A stretch of 64,000 nt of DNA from contig JADKJL010000004.1 of NCBI GenBank assembly GCA_016721015.1, positions 1-64,000 on the forward strand, in the 5' to 3' direction. This stretch comes from Lysobacterales bacterium (GTDB lineage Bacteria > Pseudomonadota > Gammaproteobacteria > Xanthomonadales > Rhodanobacteraceae). The notes beneath the pieces were generated by a model. The model saw only the letters and a program-made list of their open reading frames with translations, ran no database searches and was not told the origin of the DNA. The position numbers and the translations under genes were made by a program. Below are positions 33,223-42,564 of the stretch, piece after piece (position 1 is the first letter of the stretch; each line of letters starts with the position of its first letter).

Positions 33223-33246
33223 GCAGATGGAACTCAGCCCATCTGC
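33223..33246. terminator. hairpin after aceE
   Basis: GCAGATGG (33223-33230) pairs with CCATCTGC (33239-33246), 16 bases beyond the aceE stop on the minus strand. No clear T tract follows, so it is a weak terminator candidate. Confidence 0.35.
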
Positions 33247-33262
33247 AGCCGCTTTCGCACCC

Positions 33263-35986
33263 TCAGACCGTGGTCGGATTGGGCTTGTCCGGATCCAGCT
33301 TCCATTGCTTGATGGCACGTGCGACATCTTCCGGATTCATCTTGCCTTCGGCGGCCAGTGCGGAAATCGCCGCGTGCGCAATCCAGTAACGGTCGACTTC
33401 GAAAAAGCCGCGCAAGGCTTCGCGCGAATCGCTGCGGCCGTAACCATCGGTACCGAGACAAATGAATTTGCGGCCATCGGGAATGAAGGCGCGGATCTGG
33501 TCGGAATAGGCGCGCACATAATCGGTTGCCACAACCACCGGCCCGGCGTGGCCTTCAAGACACTCGGCGACCCAGGATTGGCGCGGCTTCTTGTCCATCG
33601 GATGCAGGCGGTTCCAGCGCTCGGCATCGAAACCGTCGCGGCGCAGTTCATTGAAGCTCGGGCACGACCAGATCGTGCTGGCCACGCCGAACTCTTCCTC
33701 AAGCAATTCAGCCGCCGCCATCACTTCGCGCAAAATCGTGCCGCTTCCCATCAACTGAACCTGCGGGACGTTCTTTGCTTTGGACTTTGCTCCTCCCTTC
33801 TCCCCATTCCCCATTCCCGTTTCCCGCAACAGATACATGCCCTTGATGATGCCTTCCGCACAACCATCGGGCATGTCCGGATGCGCGTAGTTCTCGTTCA
33901 TCAGGGTGACGTAGTAGTAGCAATCTTCCTGCTCGGTCAGCATGCGGCGCACGCCGTCCTGCAGGATCACGCCCACTTCAAACGAGAATGTCGGATCGTA
34001 GCTGTGGCAGTTCGGAATCGCGCCGGCGAGCAGGTGCGAATGGCCATCTTCGTGCTGCAGGCCTTCGCCGTTGAGTGTGGTGCGCCCGGCCGTGCCGCCG
34101 AGCAGGAAGCCGCGTGCACGCATGTCCCCGGCCGCCCAGGCGAGGTCGCCAATACGCTGGAAGCCGAACATCGAGTAGTAGATATAGAACGGCAGCATCG
34201 GCACGTTGCTGACCGAATAGCTGGTCGCCGCGGCCATCCACGAGGAGAACGCGCCGGGCTCGCTGATGCCCTGCTGGAGCACCTGGCCGGACTGGTCTTC
34301 GTGATAGAACATGAGCTGGTCGGCATCCATCGGCTTGTACTTCTGGCCGAACGGCGCGTAGATGCCGATCTGGCGAAACATGCCTTCCATGCCGAACGTG
34401 CGGGCCTCGTCAGCGACAATCGGCACGATTCGCGGGCCAAGTACCTTGTCGCGCAAGAGCAGGTTCATGCCGCGCACAAAGGCCATCGTCGTCGAGATTT
34501 CGCGCTCGCCGGTGCCCTTGGTCAACTGCGCGAGGGCGTCGAGTTGCGGAGTCGGCAGGGATTCGGATTTCATCCGCCGCTGCGGCAGGAATCCGCCGAG
34601 CGCCTTGCGCCGCTCGAGCATGTACTGGACTTCCGGGGAATCCTTGCCCGGGTGGTAGTACGGCACGCTGGCCAGATCGGCATCCGAAATCGGGATGTTG
34701 AAACGGTCGCGGAACGCGCGCACCGCGTCATCGTTCATCTTCTTCTGCTGATGCGTGATGTTCTGCGATTCACCCGCCGTGCCCATGCCATAACCCTTGA
34801 CCGTCTTGGCCAGGATCACGGTCGGCATGCCCTTGGTGTTGACTGCCTGATGATAGGCGGCATAAACCTTGTGCGGGTCGTGGCCGCCCCGGTTCAGACG
34901 CCAGATGTCCTCATCGGAAAGATTGGCGACCAGCTGGGCGGTTTCCGGATATTTGCCGAAGAAGTGTTCGCGCGTATAGGCGCCGCCGAAGGCCTTGCAG
35001 TTCTGGTATTCGCCGTCGACGGTTTCCATCATCAGCTTGCGCAGCACGCCCTTGGTGTCGCGGGCGAGAAGGGGATCCCAGTAGCCGCCCCAGCACAGCT
35101 TGATCGCGTTCCAGCCGGCGCCGCGGAACACGCCTTCGAGTTCCTGGATGATCTTGCCGTTGCCACGCACTGGTCCATCGAGACGCTGCAGGTTGCAGTT
35201 GACCACGAAGATCAGGTTGTCGAGGCCTTCGCGACCGGCCAGTGAGATGGCGCCAAGCGATTCGGGTTCATCCGATTCGCCATCGCCGATGAAACACCAG
35301 ACCTTGCGATCGCTGGGCTCGATCAGGCCGCGATGCTCAAGGTATTTCATGAACTGGGCCTGGTAGATCGCCTGCAACGGGCCGAGACCCATCGATACGG
35401 TCGGCACCTGCCAGTAATCGGGCATCAGCCACGGATGCGGATATGAAGAAAGGCCCTTGCCCTTGCCGCGCACCTCCATGCGGAAATGATCGAGTTGCTC
35501 GGTGCTGATGCGACCTTCGAGGAAAGAACGCGCGTATACGCCAGGGCTGGAATGACCCTGGTGCAGGATCAGGTCGCCCGGATGATCCTCATTTGGTGCG
35601 CGCCAGAAATGGTTGAAGCCGACGTCGTACAAGGTCGCACTCGAAGCAAAACTGGCGATATGGCCGCCGAGATCGCCCGGTTTGCGATTGGCGCGGATGA
35701 CCATGGCCATCGCGTTCCAGCGCACCAGCGAGCGGATCCGCCATTCCATCGCCGGATCGCCCGGTGATTTGGCCTCCATATGCGCTGGAATCGTATTGAT
35801 GTATTCGGTGGTGGGGCGGAACGGCAGATGACCGCCGGCACGGCGGGTTTCCTCGACCATGCGTTCGAGCAGGTAGTGCGCGCGGTCGGTGCCATCGGTG
35901 CCGATGACCGCTTGCAGCGACTCGGACCATTCGCGCGTTTCAACCGGATCCAGATCCTGATCGAGAATGTCCTGAAGCTGGTTCAT
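33263..35986 (-). CDS. aceE: pyruvate dehydrogenase E1 component (homodimeric)
   Basis: A 907-residue thiamine-diphosphate enzyme that decarboxylates pyruvate and feeds acetyl groups to E2. Start at 35986 has GAGGAAA upstream. The N-terminal MNQLQDILDQDLDPVETREW and HGRISTEQLDHFR-type region (EGRISTEQLDHFR) match the AceE family. The diphosphate/metal site is GDGESDEPESLGAISLAGRE through VVNCNLQRLDGPV. Residues about 719-738 contain a low-complexity insertion (TGMGNGEKGGAKSKAKNVPQ) absent, from memory, in E. coli AceE (887 residues). No aceF or lpd is adjacent, so the complex is split in this genome or lies outside the window. Confidence 0.97.
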   Translation of the reverse strand: MNQLQDILDQDLDPVETREWSESLQAVIGTDGTDRAHYLLERMVEETRRAGGHLPFRPTTEYINTIPAHMEAKSPGDPAMEWRIRSLVRWNAMAMVIRANRKPGDLGGHIASFASSATLYDVGFNHFWRAPNEDHPGDLILHQGHSSPGVYARSFLEGRISTEQLDHFRMEVRGKGKGLSSYPHPWLMPDYWQVPTVSMGLGPLQAIYQAQFMKYLEHRGLIEPSDRKVWCFIGDGESDEPESLGAISLAGREGLDNLIFVVNCNLQRLDGPVRGNGKIIQELEGVFRGAGWNAIKLCWGGYWDPLLARDTKGVLRKLMMETVDGEYQNCKAFGGAYTREHFFGKYPETAQLVANLSDEDIWRLNRGGHDPHKVYAAYHQAVNTKGMPTVILAKTVKGYGMGTAGESQNITHQQKKMNDDAVRAFRDRFNIPISDADLASVPYYHPGKDSPEVQYMLERRKALGGFLPQRRMKSESLPTPQLDALAQLTKGTGEREISTTMAFVRGMNLLLRDKVLGPRIVPIVADEARTFGMEGMFRQIGIYAPFGQKYKPMDADQLMFYHEDQSGQVLQQGISEPGAFSSWMAAATSYSVSNVPMLPFYIYYSMFGFQRIGDLAWAAGDMRARGFLLGGTAGRTTLNGEGLQHEDGHSHLLAGAIPNCHSYDPTFSFEVGVILQDGVRRMLTEQEDCYYYVTLMNENYAHPDMPDGCAEGIIKGMYLLRETGMGNGEKGGAKSKAKNVPQVQLMGSGTILREVMAAAELLEEEFGVASTIWSCPSFNELRRDGFDAERWNRLHPMDKKPRQSWVAECLEGHAGPVVVATDYVRAYSDQIRAFIPDGRKFICLGTDGYGRSDSREALRGFFEVDRYWIAHAAISALAAEGKMNPEDVARAIKQWKLDPDKPNPTTV

Positions 35987-36129
35987 ATGCTTTCCTCGGC
36001 GTGCGCGCGATGTTTTCTGGATGGATGGCGCAAATTTCTGCGCCATCGCGGGAGACCTTGCAGTTTAGCCGCCTCGTCCGTTCCGTGCATGCCTCAGCAA
36101 ACACCATACGGCCGCGGCCGGGCAGTCGA

Positions 36130-38427
36130 TCAGCCTGAAGCGCTGTCCTGCGCCGCGCGGATCTGTGCGTCGACGGCGGCAATCGCAGTCATGTTGACGA
36201 CGCGTCTCACCGTTGCTGCCGGGGTCAGAATATGCGCTGGCTTCGACACACCCATCAGGATCGGACCCAGGGCAACGCCTTCGGTCATCACCCGGGTGAT
36301 GTTGTAGCCGATATTGGCGGCATCGAGGTTGGGGCAGACGAAAAGATTGGCGCGCCCCTTCAGTCGCGAGTTCGGAAACAGGCGATCACGGATTTCCTCG
36401 TTGAACGCCGTGTCGGCGTGCATCTCGCCCTCGACCTCGAGATCCGGTGCGCGCGTACGGATGATCTCGAGTGCGTGGCGCATTTTCGCCGCCGAAGCAT
36501 CTTCATGGCTGCCGAAGTTGGAATGCGAAAGCAGGGCGATCTTGGGTTCGACACCGAACAGGCGCAAACGGATCGCCGCCTGTAGTGTTGCTTCCGCGAT
36601 CTGCTCGGCGGTCGGGTCGAGCTTGACATGGGTATCGAGGAAGAAGAACACGCCGTTGTTGTTGATCACGCCGGTCATCGCCGAGGGTGCGTTCACGTTC
36701 GCATCCAGCGGCAGGATGTCCTGGATGTAGCGCAATTTCTTGTGATAGCGACCGATCAGGCCGGTCAGCATCGCGTCAGCCTCGCCGCGATGAAGCATCA
36801 ACGCGGCGATCACGGTCGCCCGCGAACGCACGATCGCCTTGGCGCCGTCCGGGGTCACTCCGCGACGTTCGAGCAGGCTGTGGTAGAGCGTCCAGTATTC
36901 CTTGAAGCGCGGATCACTTTCGATATTGCAGACCTCGAAGTGCTCGCCGGCCTTGATGCGCAGGCGCATGCGTTCGATGCGGGCATCGATCACCGCGGGC
37001 CGACCGATCAGGATCGGCCAGGCCAGGTGATCGTCGGCGATATGCTGGATCGCGCGCAGTACGGTTTCTTCCTCGCCCTCGGCGAAGACCACGCGTTTGA
37101 CATCGGCACGGGCGCGGTCGAACACCGGCTTCATGACCAGGCCGGTGCGGAACACGAAGGTGTTCAGCCGCTCGCGATAGGCCTCGATGTCGGCAATCGG
37201 CCGCGTAGCGACCCCTGATTCCATCGCCGCCACGGCGACGGCGGAAGACAGCTCGACCAGAAGGCGCGGATCAAACGGCTGCGGGATCAGGTATTCAGGC
37301 CCGAATGAGCGTGTCTGACCGCCGTAGGCGCGCACGGCGACATCCGACATCTCGCGCCGCGCAAGATCGGCGATGGCCTTGACACAGGCAATTTTCATCG
37401 CCTCGTTGATGACGGTCGCGCCGACGTCGAGGGCGCCCCGGAAAAGATAGGGGAAACACAGCGCATTGTTGACCTGGTTCGGATAGTCCGAGCGACCGGT
37501 CGCGACAATTGCATCGGGACGCACTTCCCAGACCAGCTCGGGCAGGATTTCCGGGGTTGGATTGGCCAGCGCGAAAATGACCGGTCGCGCGCACATGCGC
37601 CTGACCATGTCCTGGGTCAGCGCGCCGGGACCGGACAGGCCGATGAATATGTCGGCGCCCTCGATGACATCGTCGAGCGTGCGTGCGTCGGTATCGCGCG
37701 CGTAACGTTGCTTGTTTTCGTCGAGATCGGTGCGCCCGGTATGAATGATTCCGCTGCGGTCAGCGACCCAGATGTTTTCTTGGGGTACGCCGAGATGGAC
37801 AAGCATGTCCATGCACGAGATGCCGGCGGCCCCGGCACCCGTATGCACCACCTTGACCTCGTCGGGCTTCTTGCCGATAACGGCAAGCGCGTTGAAAAAC
37901 GCCGCGCCGAGAATGATCGCGGTGCCGTGCTGGTCGTCGTGGAAAACCGGGATCTTCATGCGCTCGCGCAGGGTGCGCTCGACGATGAAACATTCCGGAG
38001 CCTTGATGTCCTCGAGATTGATGCCACCGAACGTCGGTTCGAGGCTGGCGATGATGTCGATCAGCTTTTCCGGATCGGACTCGTTGATCTCGATGTCGAA
38101 AACATCGATACCGGCGAATTTCTGGAACAGCATGCCCTTGCCTTCCATGACCGGCTTGGCCGCCAGCGGCCCGATATCGCCGAGGCCGAGCACGGCGGTG
38201 CCATTGGTGATGACGGCGACGAGATTGCCGCGCGAGGTCATTTCCGCGGCCGTGTTCGGGTCGCGCACGATCTCTTCGCAGGCGAAGGCCACCCCGGGCG
38301 AGTAGGCCAGTGACAGCTCGCGCTGGGTGACCACGGACTTGGTCGGAACGACCTTGATCTTGCCGGCCGGCGCCCGCCGGTGATACTCGAGCGCAGCTTG
38401 CTTGAGGAGTTCGATATCGCTGGACAT
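36130..38427 (-). CDS. maeB: NADP-dependent malic enzyme with phosphotransacetylase-like domain
   Basis: A 765-residue two-domain protein. Residues 1 to about 430 are the malic enzyme: AYSPGVAFACEEIVRDPN, LVAVITNGTAVLGLGDIGPL, metal site VFHDDQHGTAIILGAAF, Rossmann GAGAAGISCMDMLVHLGV. Residues about 440-765 resemble phosphate acetyltransferase (VFAEGEEETVLRAIQHIADD, ALLSHSNFGSHEDASAAKMR), which in this family binds acetyl-CoA as a regulatory signal. It converts malate to pyruvate and CO2 with NADPH and lies next to aceE, which uses the pyruvate; the two genes are 143 bases apart and co-directional. Confidence 0.97.
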   Translation of the reverse strand: MSSDIELLKQAALEYHRRAPAGKIKVVPTKSVVTQRELSLAYSPGVAFACEEIVRDPNTAAEMTSRGNLVAVITNGTAVLGLGDIGPLAAKPVMEGKGMLFQKFAGIDVFDIEINESDPEKLIDIIASLEPTFGGINLEDIKAPECFIVERTLRERMKIPVFHDDQHGTAIILGAAFFNALAVIGKKPDEVKVVHTGAGAAGISCMDMLVHLGVPQENIWVADRSGIIHTGRTDLDENKQRYARDTDARTLDDVIEGADIFIGLSGPGALTQDMVRRMCARPVIFALANPTPEILPELVWEVRPDAIVATGRSDYPNQVNNALCFPYLFRGALDVGATVINEAMKIACVKAIADLARREMSDVAVRAYGGQTRSFGPEYLIPQPFDPRLLVELSSAVAVAAMESGVATRPIADIEAYRERLNTFVFRTGLVMKPVFDRARADVKRVVFAEGEEETVLRAIQHIADDHLAWPILIGRPAVIDARIERMRLRIKAGEHFEVCNIESDPRFKEYWTLYHSLLERRGVTPDGAKAIVRSRATVIAALMLHRGEADAMLTGLIGRYHKKLRYIQDILPLDANVNAPSAMTGVINNNGVFFFLDTHVKLDPTAEQIAEATLQAAIRLRLFGVEPKIALLSHSNFGSHEDASAAKMRHALEIIRTRAPDLEVEGEMHADTAFNEEIRDRLFPNSRLKGRANLFVCPNLDAANIGYNITRVMTEGVALGPILMGVSKPAHILTPAATVRRVVNMTAIAAVDAQIRAAQDSASG

Positions 38428-38568
38428 GGCGCGGGCTGATGCCTCTGAGGTGGCGGTATTGCAGGGTTTTTGACTATATCACGCAGGTTGCGGATAGCTG
38501 GTCATCGGTCGCCGAAGGCAGTGCATGGGCGCTCCGCGTCGTTCGTCGAGGTTGTCTCCGGTAACGCG

Positions 38569-39831
38569 TCAAAGCGTCAGCACCAGCTCTTCCGCCTCGA
38601 CGCGATCGAGGCGGATCTTGTTGGCAAACAGCGAGAAGGCGAGCATTGCGGCCAGGCCGTTGGCGTGGCGGATCCAGCGTGGCAGCCAGTTCGGCGCCGT
38701 GATGTAGCCCGAATCGAACTGTCCTTCCAGCGCGAGGACATCATGCAGGCTCATCTTGCCGGCAAAGAGATTTCTGCACAGGTTCAACTTGCGGTTCTTA
38801 AGGGCCCAGCGGAAGAATGTATGCACTGAAAGCAGCCCATGCAGATACACCGTGTCCTTGGTGAAGGCAGAGCCGCCATTCAACGGTGAGCCGCGGAACA
38901 CGCGCTGGGCGGAGGAAAAGCTGTCCGCCTCGGTCTGGCCGGTATCGAGGAAAAAGCGGAACACCTCGATGAAGTCGGCACCGTGCAGGGCCATGTCGAT
39001 GGCGAGGATGCGCAGGCTGATGCGTTTGATGCGTTCGATGTCGAGCGAACCTGTCATCAGCTCGGCAAACACGGCCAGGCCTTCCTGGGTTGCCGTGATG
39101 CGCGGCGAACTCAAGCCCAGCGAAGCGAGATTCGGCTGGCGTCGACCGTTCAGCGCGGTCAGTGTGTGCACATAAGCCTCGTGTTCGAGCAACTGGTTGC
39201 GGTCGTATTCGCTGAAGCAGGTCGCCGAGCGCAGGCGGATCCGGGTTGCTCCGGCCGCCGCTTTTGCGATCAACTGGTCGTCGACCTCGACGCGCACCGT
39301 GCCTTCGCCGAAGAACGCATCGAGTTGCAGCTGCAGATCCTCGCGCAGGACGCCTGCGGGAATGCAATAGTCCGCTTCGCTGCTGAGCACTTCGCTGTCG
39401 AGTTCGTTGGCGAGACTGATGAAATGCCTGGCGGCATCGAGATTGCTCAGTTCGCTACCCGGCAAGCGCAGGCCGGGACGACCAAACAAGCGGATTGAAT
39501 GCGTGGTCAGTTCGGAAGTGCCGACGGCATCCAGCAGTTCGGTCGCGACGCGCCAGGATTCCGCGCTGCGGCGGATGTAATCGCCAACCGGATGCCTGGC
39601 ATCGGCGGCATCGTGAATGGCCATGATCGTGCTGCGTACGGCGCCATGATCCGATTGCGGATAATCGATCACCGGCATCTTCATCGAGCCCCGGCGCCAG
39701 CATTCGAGAAAGGCGATTTGTGCCGAGGCCGGCCAGCTCACCGAGCCGAGCAGTCGGATGCCCTTGACCGCAGCGACGAGTTGCCGATCAAGCTCGGCAT
39801 GACGATTGAGGCTGTCGGCTTCGCTGCTCAT
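38569..39831 (-). CDS. DUF1704 / QEGLA-motif metallopeptidase-like protein
   Basis: A 420-residue cytoplasmic protein of the family annotated as flavohemoglobin expression-modulating QEGLA protein (DUF1704). The visible signatures are HEAYVH (HExxxH, about residues 216-221, in LLEHEAYVHTLTALNGRRQP) and the diagnostic ATQEGLAVFAELMTG about 35 residues later. This spacing matches the metal site of MATCAP-type tyrosine carboxypeptidases, recalled as relatives. Bacterial function is unknown. Start at 39831; upstream frame adds four residues. It is downstream of nothing obviously related; the malic enzyme gene follows co-directionally. Confidence 0.85.
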   Translation of the reverse strand: MSSEADSLNRHAELDRQLVAAVKGIRLLGSVSWPASAQIAFLECWRRGSMKMPVIDYPQSDHGAVRSTIMAIHDAADARHPVGDYIRRSAESWRVATELLDAVGTSELTTHSIRLFGRPGLRLPGSELSNLDAARHFISLANELDSEVLSSEADYCIPAGVLREDLQLQLDAFFGEGTVRVEVDDQLIAKAAAGATRIRLRSATCFSEYDRNQLLEHEAYVHTLTALNGRRQPNLASLGLSSPRITATQEGLAVFAELMTGSLDIERIKRISLRILAIDMALHGADFIEVFRFFLDTGQTEADSFSSAQRVFRGSPLNGGSAFTKDTVYLHGLLSVHTFFRWALKNRKLNLCRNLFAGKMSLHDVLALEGQFDSGYITAPNWLPRWIRHANGLAAMLAFSLFANKIRLDRVEAEELVLTL

Positions 39832-39912
39832 GGGTTTTCGCAATATAGCCCAGAAGCCGGCAGGGATAGCGCCTTGCGGCAGGCGCCTCCATCGTTCTGG
39901 GAGCGCCCCTGC

Positions 39913-41097
39913 TCAATCAAAGCCATTCGCGAAAATCACGTCGCCCACCGTGAAATCATGGTTGTAGGTAATACCTTCGTAGGTCACGCGAAAATGCCAA
40001 ACGCCACTCTCCGCATTGGCCGGGAGCATCCAGCTCCAGAACCAGTACGAGGCAGAATAGTGCGGATCGCTGGTGAAATCCGACATGCGGAATTGCCATG
40101 CCTGAAAGACGCTCCCGTTGGGTCGCACAATTGAGAGGTCGCTCAACTGGGCGCCCAGTTGGTCACGATAGTAGGCTGCAAAAATGCCTGTCTGTCCGGG
40201 CAGGAAATTGTCTTTCAGATTCGCTGTCTCATCGATCGGGTTGGGGCAATTGGTGCCGTGATAATCGGGCGCTGCCGAATGCGTTGCGAGCATGTTGATG
40301 GCGGAATCGTAATAGGGTCGCTGCTGGGCCCACAGGCTGGCCGGTGCATTGCAAGTGCCATGGTATGGCTCCAGTACGGTATAGCCGCTGACGCCGGAAT
40401 GATTCTCGAAGTGCAGATGCGGGCCTGAGGAAAAGCCGGCACTGCCGACCTTGCCGAGGAATTCCCCCGCGGCGACCGAGGCGCCAATCGGCTTGGCGGT
40501 CTGCGAGAGCTTTTTCATGTGTCCGTACCACGCCACCGTCCCGTCAGCGTGCTGGATATACACCGCGTTCCAGTCGGCCGAGTAGTTGTTCGGACAACTG
40601 CGATCATCGAAACCATCTTGCTTGCCGATGATCGTGCCAGGCGCCGCGGCGACGATCTCAATCGATTGCTGATCCATCATCAGCCATGGAAACGGCCACA
40701 GGAACATGTCGATGCCGGCGTGGTTGTAGCCGCCTGATTGATCGTAGGTGCGCATACCGCAGTTGTAGTCGAGCAACTGGTTGGGTACAGCCGGATTGAG
40801 ATCGACGAAGTTCGAGATTCCGTGGTATCCCGGCGCCGTCCAGTTTGCGGCCGCCCGCAATGGCCAGATCAGGTTGCCTTGCAATGGCGCAAGCAGATTC
40901 GGCGGTGCCGGTGCGAGTTTGCCTTCGGCCTGGAGCATGGCGACGTTGCGCGCAAGCTCGGCGTCGATGCGCTGGCGTTGCGCGATGCCGAGCTCATCGC
41001 CAGGCAAGGATGGTGCAGGACCGCCGCCATCGGGCAACTCTGCCATCGCCGACAGCGGTAGCAGCAAGAAGCCAAGACACAAAGTGATCGCGCGCAT
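39913..41097 (-). CDS. secreted M23-family (LytM-type) metallopeptidase
   Basis: A 394-residue exported protein. Start at 41097 has GGGGAG upstream and a signal peptide (AITLCLGFLLLPLSAMA). Peptidase motifs are spread over residues about 140-270: YNHAGIDMFLWPF (His/Asp of the zinc site), AWYGHMKKLS and GPHLHFENHS (HxH). This domain cuts peptidoglycan cross-links or related peptides. A C-terminal beta-sandwich (about 310-394) ends DVIFANGFD, a terminal motif shared with the beta-propeller protein at 48590. All zinc ligands appear present. Confidence 0.9.
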   Translation of the reverse strand: MRAITLCLGFLLLPLSAMAELPDGGGPAPSLPGDELGIAQRQRIDAELARNVAMLQAEGKLAPAPPNLLAPLQGNLIWPLRAAANWTAPGYHGISNFVDLNPAVPNQLLDYNCGMRTYDQSGGYNHAGIDMFLWPFPWLMMDQQSIEIVAAAPGTIIGKQDGFDDRSCPNNYSADWNAVYIQHADGTVAWYGHMKKLSQTAKPIGASVAAGEFLGKVGSAGFSSGPHLHFENHSGVSGYTVLEPYHGTCNAPASLWAQQRPYYDSAINMLATHSAAPDYHGTNCPNPIDETANLKDNFLPGQTGIFAAYYRDQLGAQLSDLSIVRPNGSVFQAWQFRMSDFTSDPHYSASYWFWSWMLPANAESGVWHFRVTYEGITYNHDFTVGDVIFANGFD

Positions 41098-41194
41098 GAA
41101 TGCTCCCCTGTTCAAGTTGCCGGTATCGACACTCGCCAATGTTACGCGTGAATCCAGCGCAGAATGGCCAAGTGCTGGCAGCGTGCAGCGCTCT

Positions 41195-42271
41195 TCAGTG
41201 GCTGCCGTATTTCTCGTCGAGGCGTTTGCCCAGCGCCTTGGTCAGGACGCGGCTTTCGCCCTTGCGCCGAAGCTGGGCTTCGAGGCTGTCGGCGGCACTG
41301 GCAAGTTCATCGCGCAGCTTCAGGTAGTTGTGCCAGCGCTCGTTGTCGAGCCGACCATCTTCAAGAGCGGCGCGTACGCTGCAACCCGGTTCGCTCAAGT
41401 GGCTGCAATCGCCGAACCGGCAGGTTTGGGCAAGCTCCTCGATGTCGCCGAACTGATCGCCGCTGAGGGTCTCCTCGCCGGTCAGCTTGATCTCGCGCAT
41501 GCCGGGCGTGTCGATCAGGCAGCCCCCGCTCGGCAACTGGATCAGGGCTCGATAAGTGGTCGTGTGGCGGCCGCGGCTGTCGGTTTCGCGAACGCTGTTG
41601 GTGGCCTGGCGGGATTCGCCAAGCAGGCTGTTGGTCAGGGTCGACTTGCCGACCCCGGATGAGCCGACCAAAACGGTCGAACTGCCCGGCCCGAAGTAGG
41701 CAAGCAGCGGCGCAATGCTGTCGGCGGATTTTGCGTTGATTGCATGGATGGGCGTGTTGGCCGGCACGCGCTTGCGCAACTCTTCAATGGTCGTCTCGAC
41801 CTCGTCCGAGGTGTCGGCCTTGGTCAGCACGATCACTGCTCTGGCACCGCTGCCCTCGACCAGCATCAGGTAGCGCTCGATGCGGGACGGGTTGAAATCG
41901 CCATCCAGTCCACAGATGACCATGACCGTGTCGATGTTGGTCGCGATCAGCTGGCGCTGGTGACGCTCGCCAGCCGCGGCTCGGGCCAGTTCACTGCGCC
42001 GCGGCAGGATGCGTTCAATCAATGGAGGCTTGGCCGAGGTGACGAGGACGAAGTCACCGACTGCCGGGCGTTCGCTCGGATCGATCCCGGGCTTGATGAA
42101 GCGGGGTGCCGGTTGCGCATTGAAGGCGTGATCGCCATCGTGCAATTCGTAACCGGCGCGATGCTGCGCGATCACGCGGGCCATGCGAAGACCCGGCGGA
42201 TCAGCCGGAACGGCGGCAAGTATGCCGCGCCAGCCGATCAGGCTCAGCGGGGATTCGAGGGCATCGGTCAT
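41195..42271 (-). CDS. rsgA: ribosome small-subunit-dependent GTPase A
   Basis: A 358-residue circularly permuted GTPase acting in late 30S assembly. An N-terminal OB-fold (residues about 25-110) precedes the permuted G motifs: G4 VLTKADT, G1 GSSGVGKSTLTNSLL, G3 DTPGM. The C-terminal zinc site is CRFGDCSHLSEPGCSV. Full length. It is followed on its upstream side by the inverted-repeat element at 42282. Confidence 0.97.
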   Translation of the reverse strand: MTDALESPLSLIGWRGILAAVPADPPGLRMARVIAQHRAGYELHDGDHAFNAQPAPRFIKPGIDPSERPAVGDFVLVTSAKPPLIERILPRRSELARAAAGERHQRQLIATNIDTVMVICGLDGDFNPSRIERYLMLVEGSGARAVIVLTKADTSDEVETTIEELRKRVPANTPIHAINAKSADSIAPLLAYFGPGSSTVLVGSSGVGKSTLTNSLLGESRQATNSVRETDSRGRHTTTYRALIQLPSGGCLIDTPGMREIKLTGEETLSGDQFGDIEELAQTCRFGDCSHLSEPGCSVRAALEDGRLDNERWHNYLKLRDELASAADSLEAQLRRKGESRVLTKALGKRLDEKYGSH

Positions 42272-42281
42272 CGCCGTGATT

Positions 42282-42476
42282 CTAGCAGTCTGTCGGACTT
42301 AACTCGGCCGGGCTGCGAATCCGTCTGCACGGCCCACATTTCCGCCGATTTTTGACCCATAGCACCACTATGGGCCTGCAAACCGACGAAACGCTTCACA
42401 ACAGCGAACGCTGGTCAAATCTGGCCTCGCCCAGCCGAATTCTCGCCTCAACCGGCAAAGTCCGAGAGGCTGCTAG
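42282..42476. mobile_element. MITE-like or decayed insertion-sequence remnant
   Basis: Terminal inverted repeats of 19 bases at 42282-42300 (CTAGCAGTCTGTCGGACTT) and 42458-42476 (reverse complement with 2 mismatches) enclose 157 bases without a gene. The interior has a hairpin CCCATAG-CACCA-CTATGGG near 42357-42375. It lies in the rsgA-adaptor intergenic gap. No transposase remains, so it is a non-autonomous derivative. I recall such TCGGACTT ends from insertion sequences, but did not identify the family. Confidence 0.75.
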
Positions 42477-42491
42477 CAGCCTCTCGGACTT
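42458..42491. repeat. perfect 34-base palindrome at juxtaposed element ends
   Basis: AAGTCCGAGAGGCTGCT followed directly by its reverse complement. It is formed by the right terminal repeat of the element at 42282 abutting a second terminal repeat that points right. Bases after 42491 (GAATCCGTTTGGGCGG) resemble the element interior after its left end (GAATCCGTCTGCACGG), so a second, diverged copy probably begins here. Confidence 0.8.
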
Positions 42492-42564
42492 GCGCGGTCG
42501 GCGCATGAATCCGTTTGGGCGGAGCATGTCCCCGTTGCCTCGCCGGCAATAAGGCCGATCGAAT

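Noticed and set aside
33234..35245. 694-codon + strand frame opposite aceE
   Set aside because: Shadow of aceE, which matches its family along its whole length.
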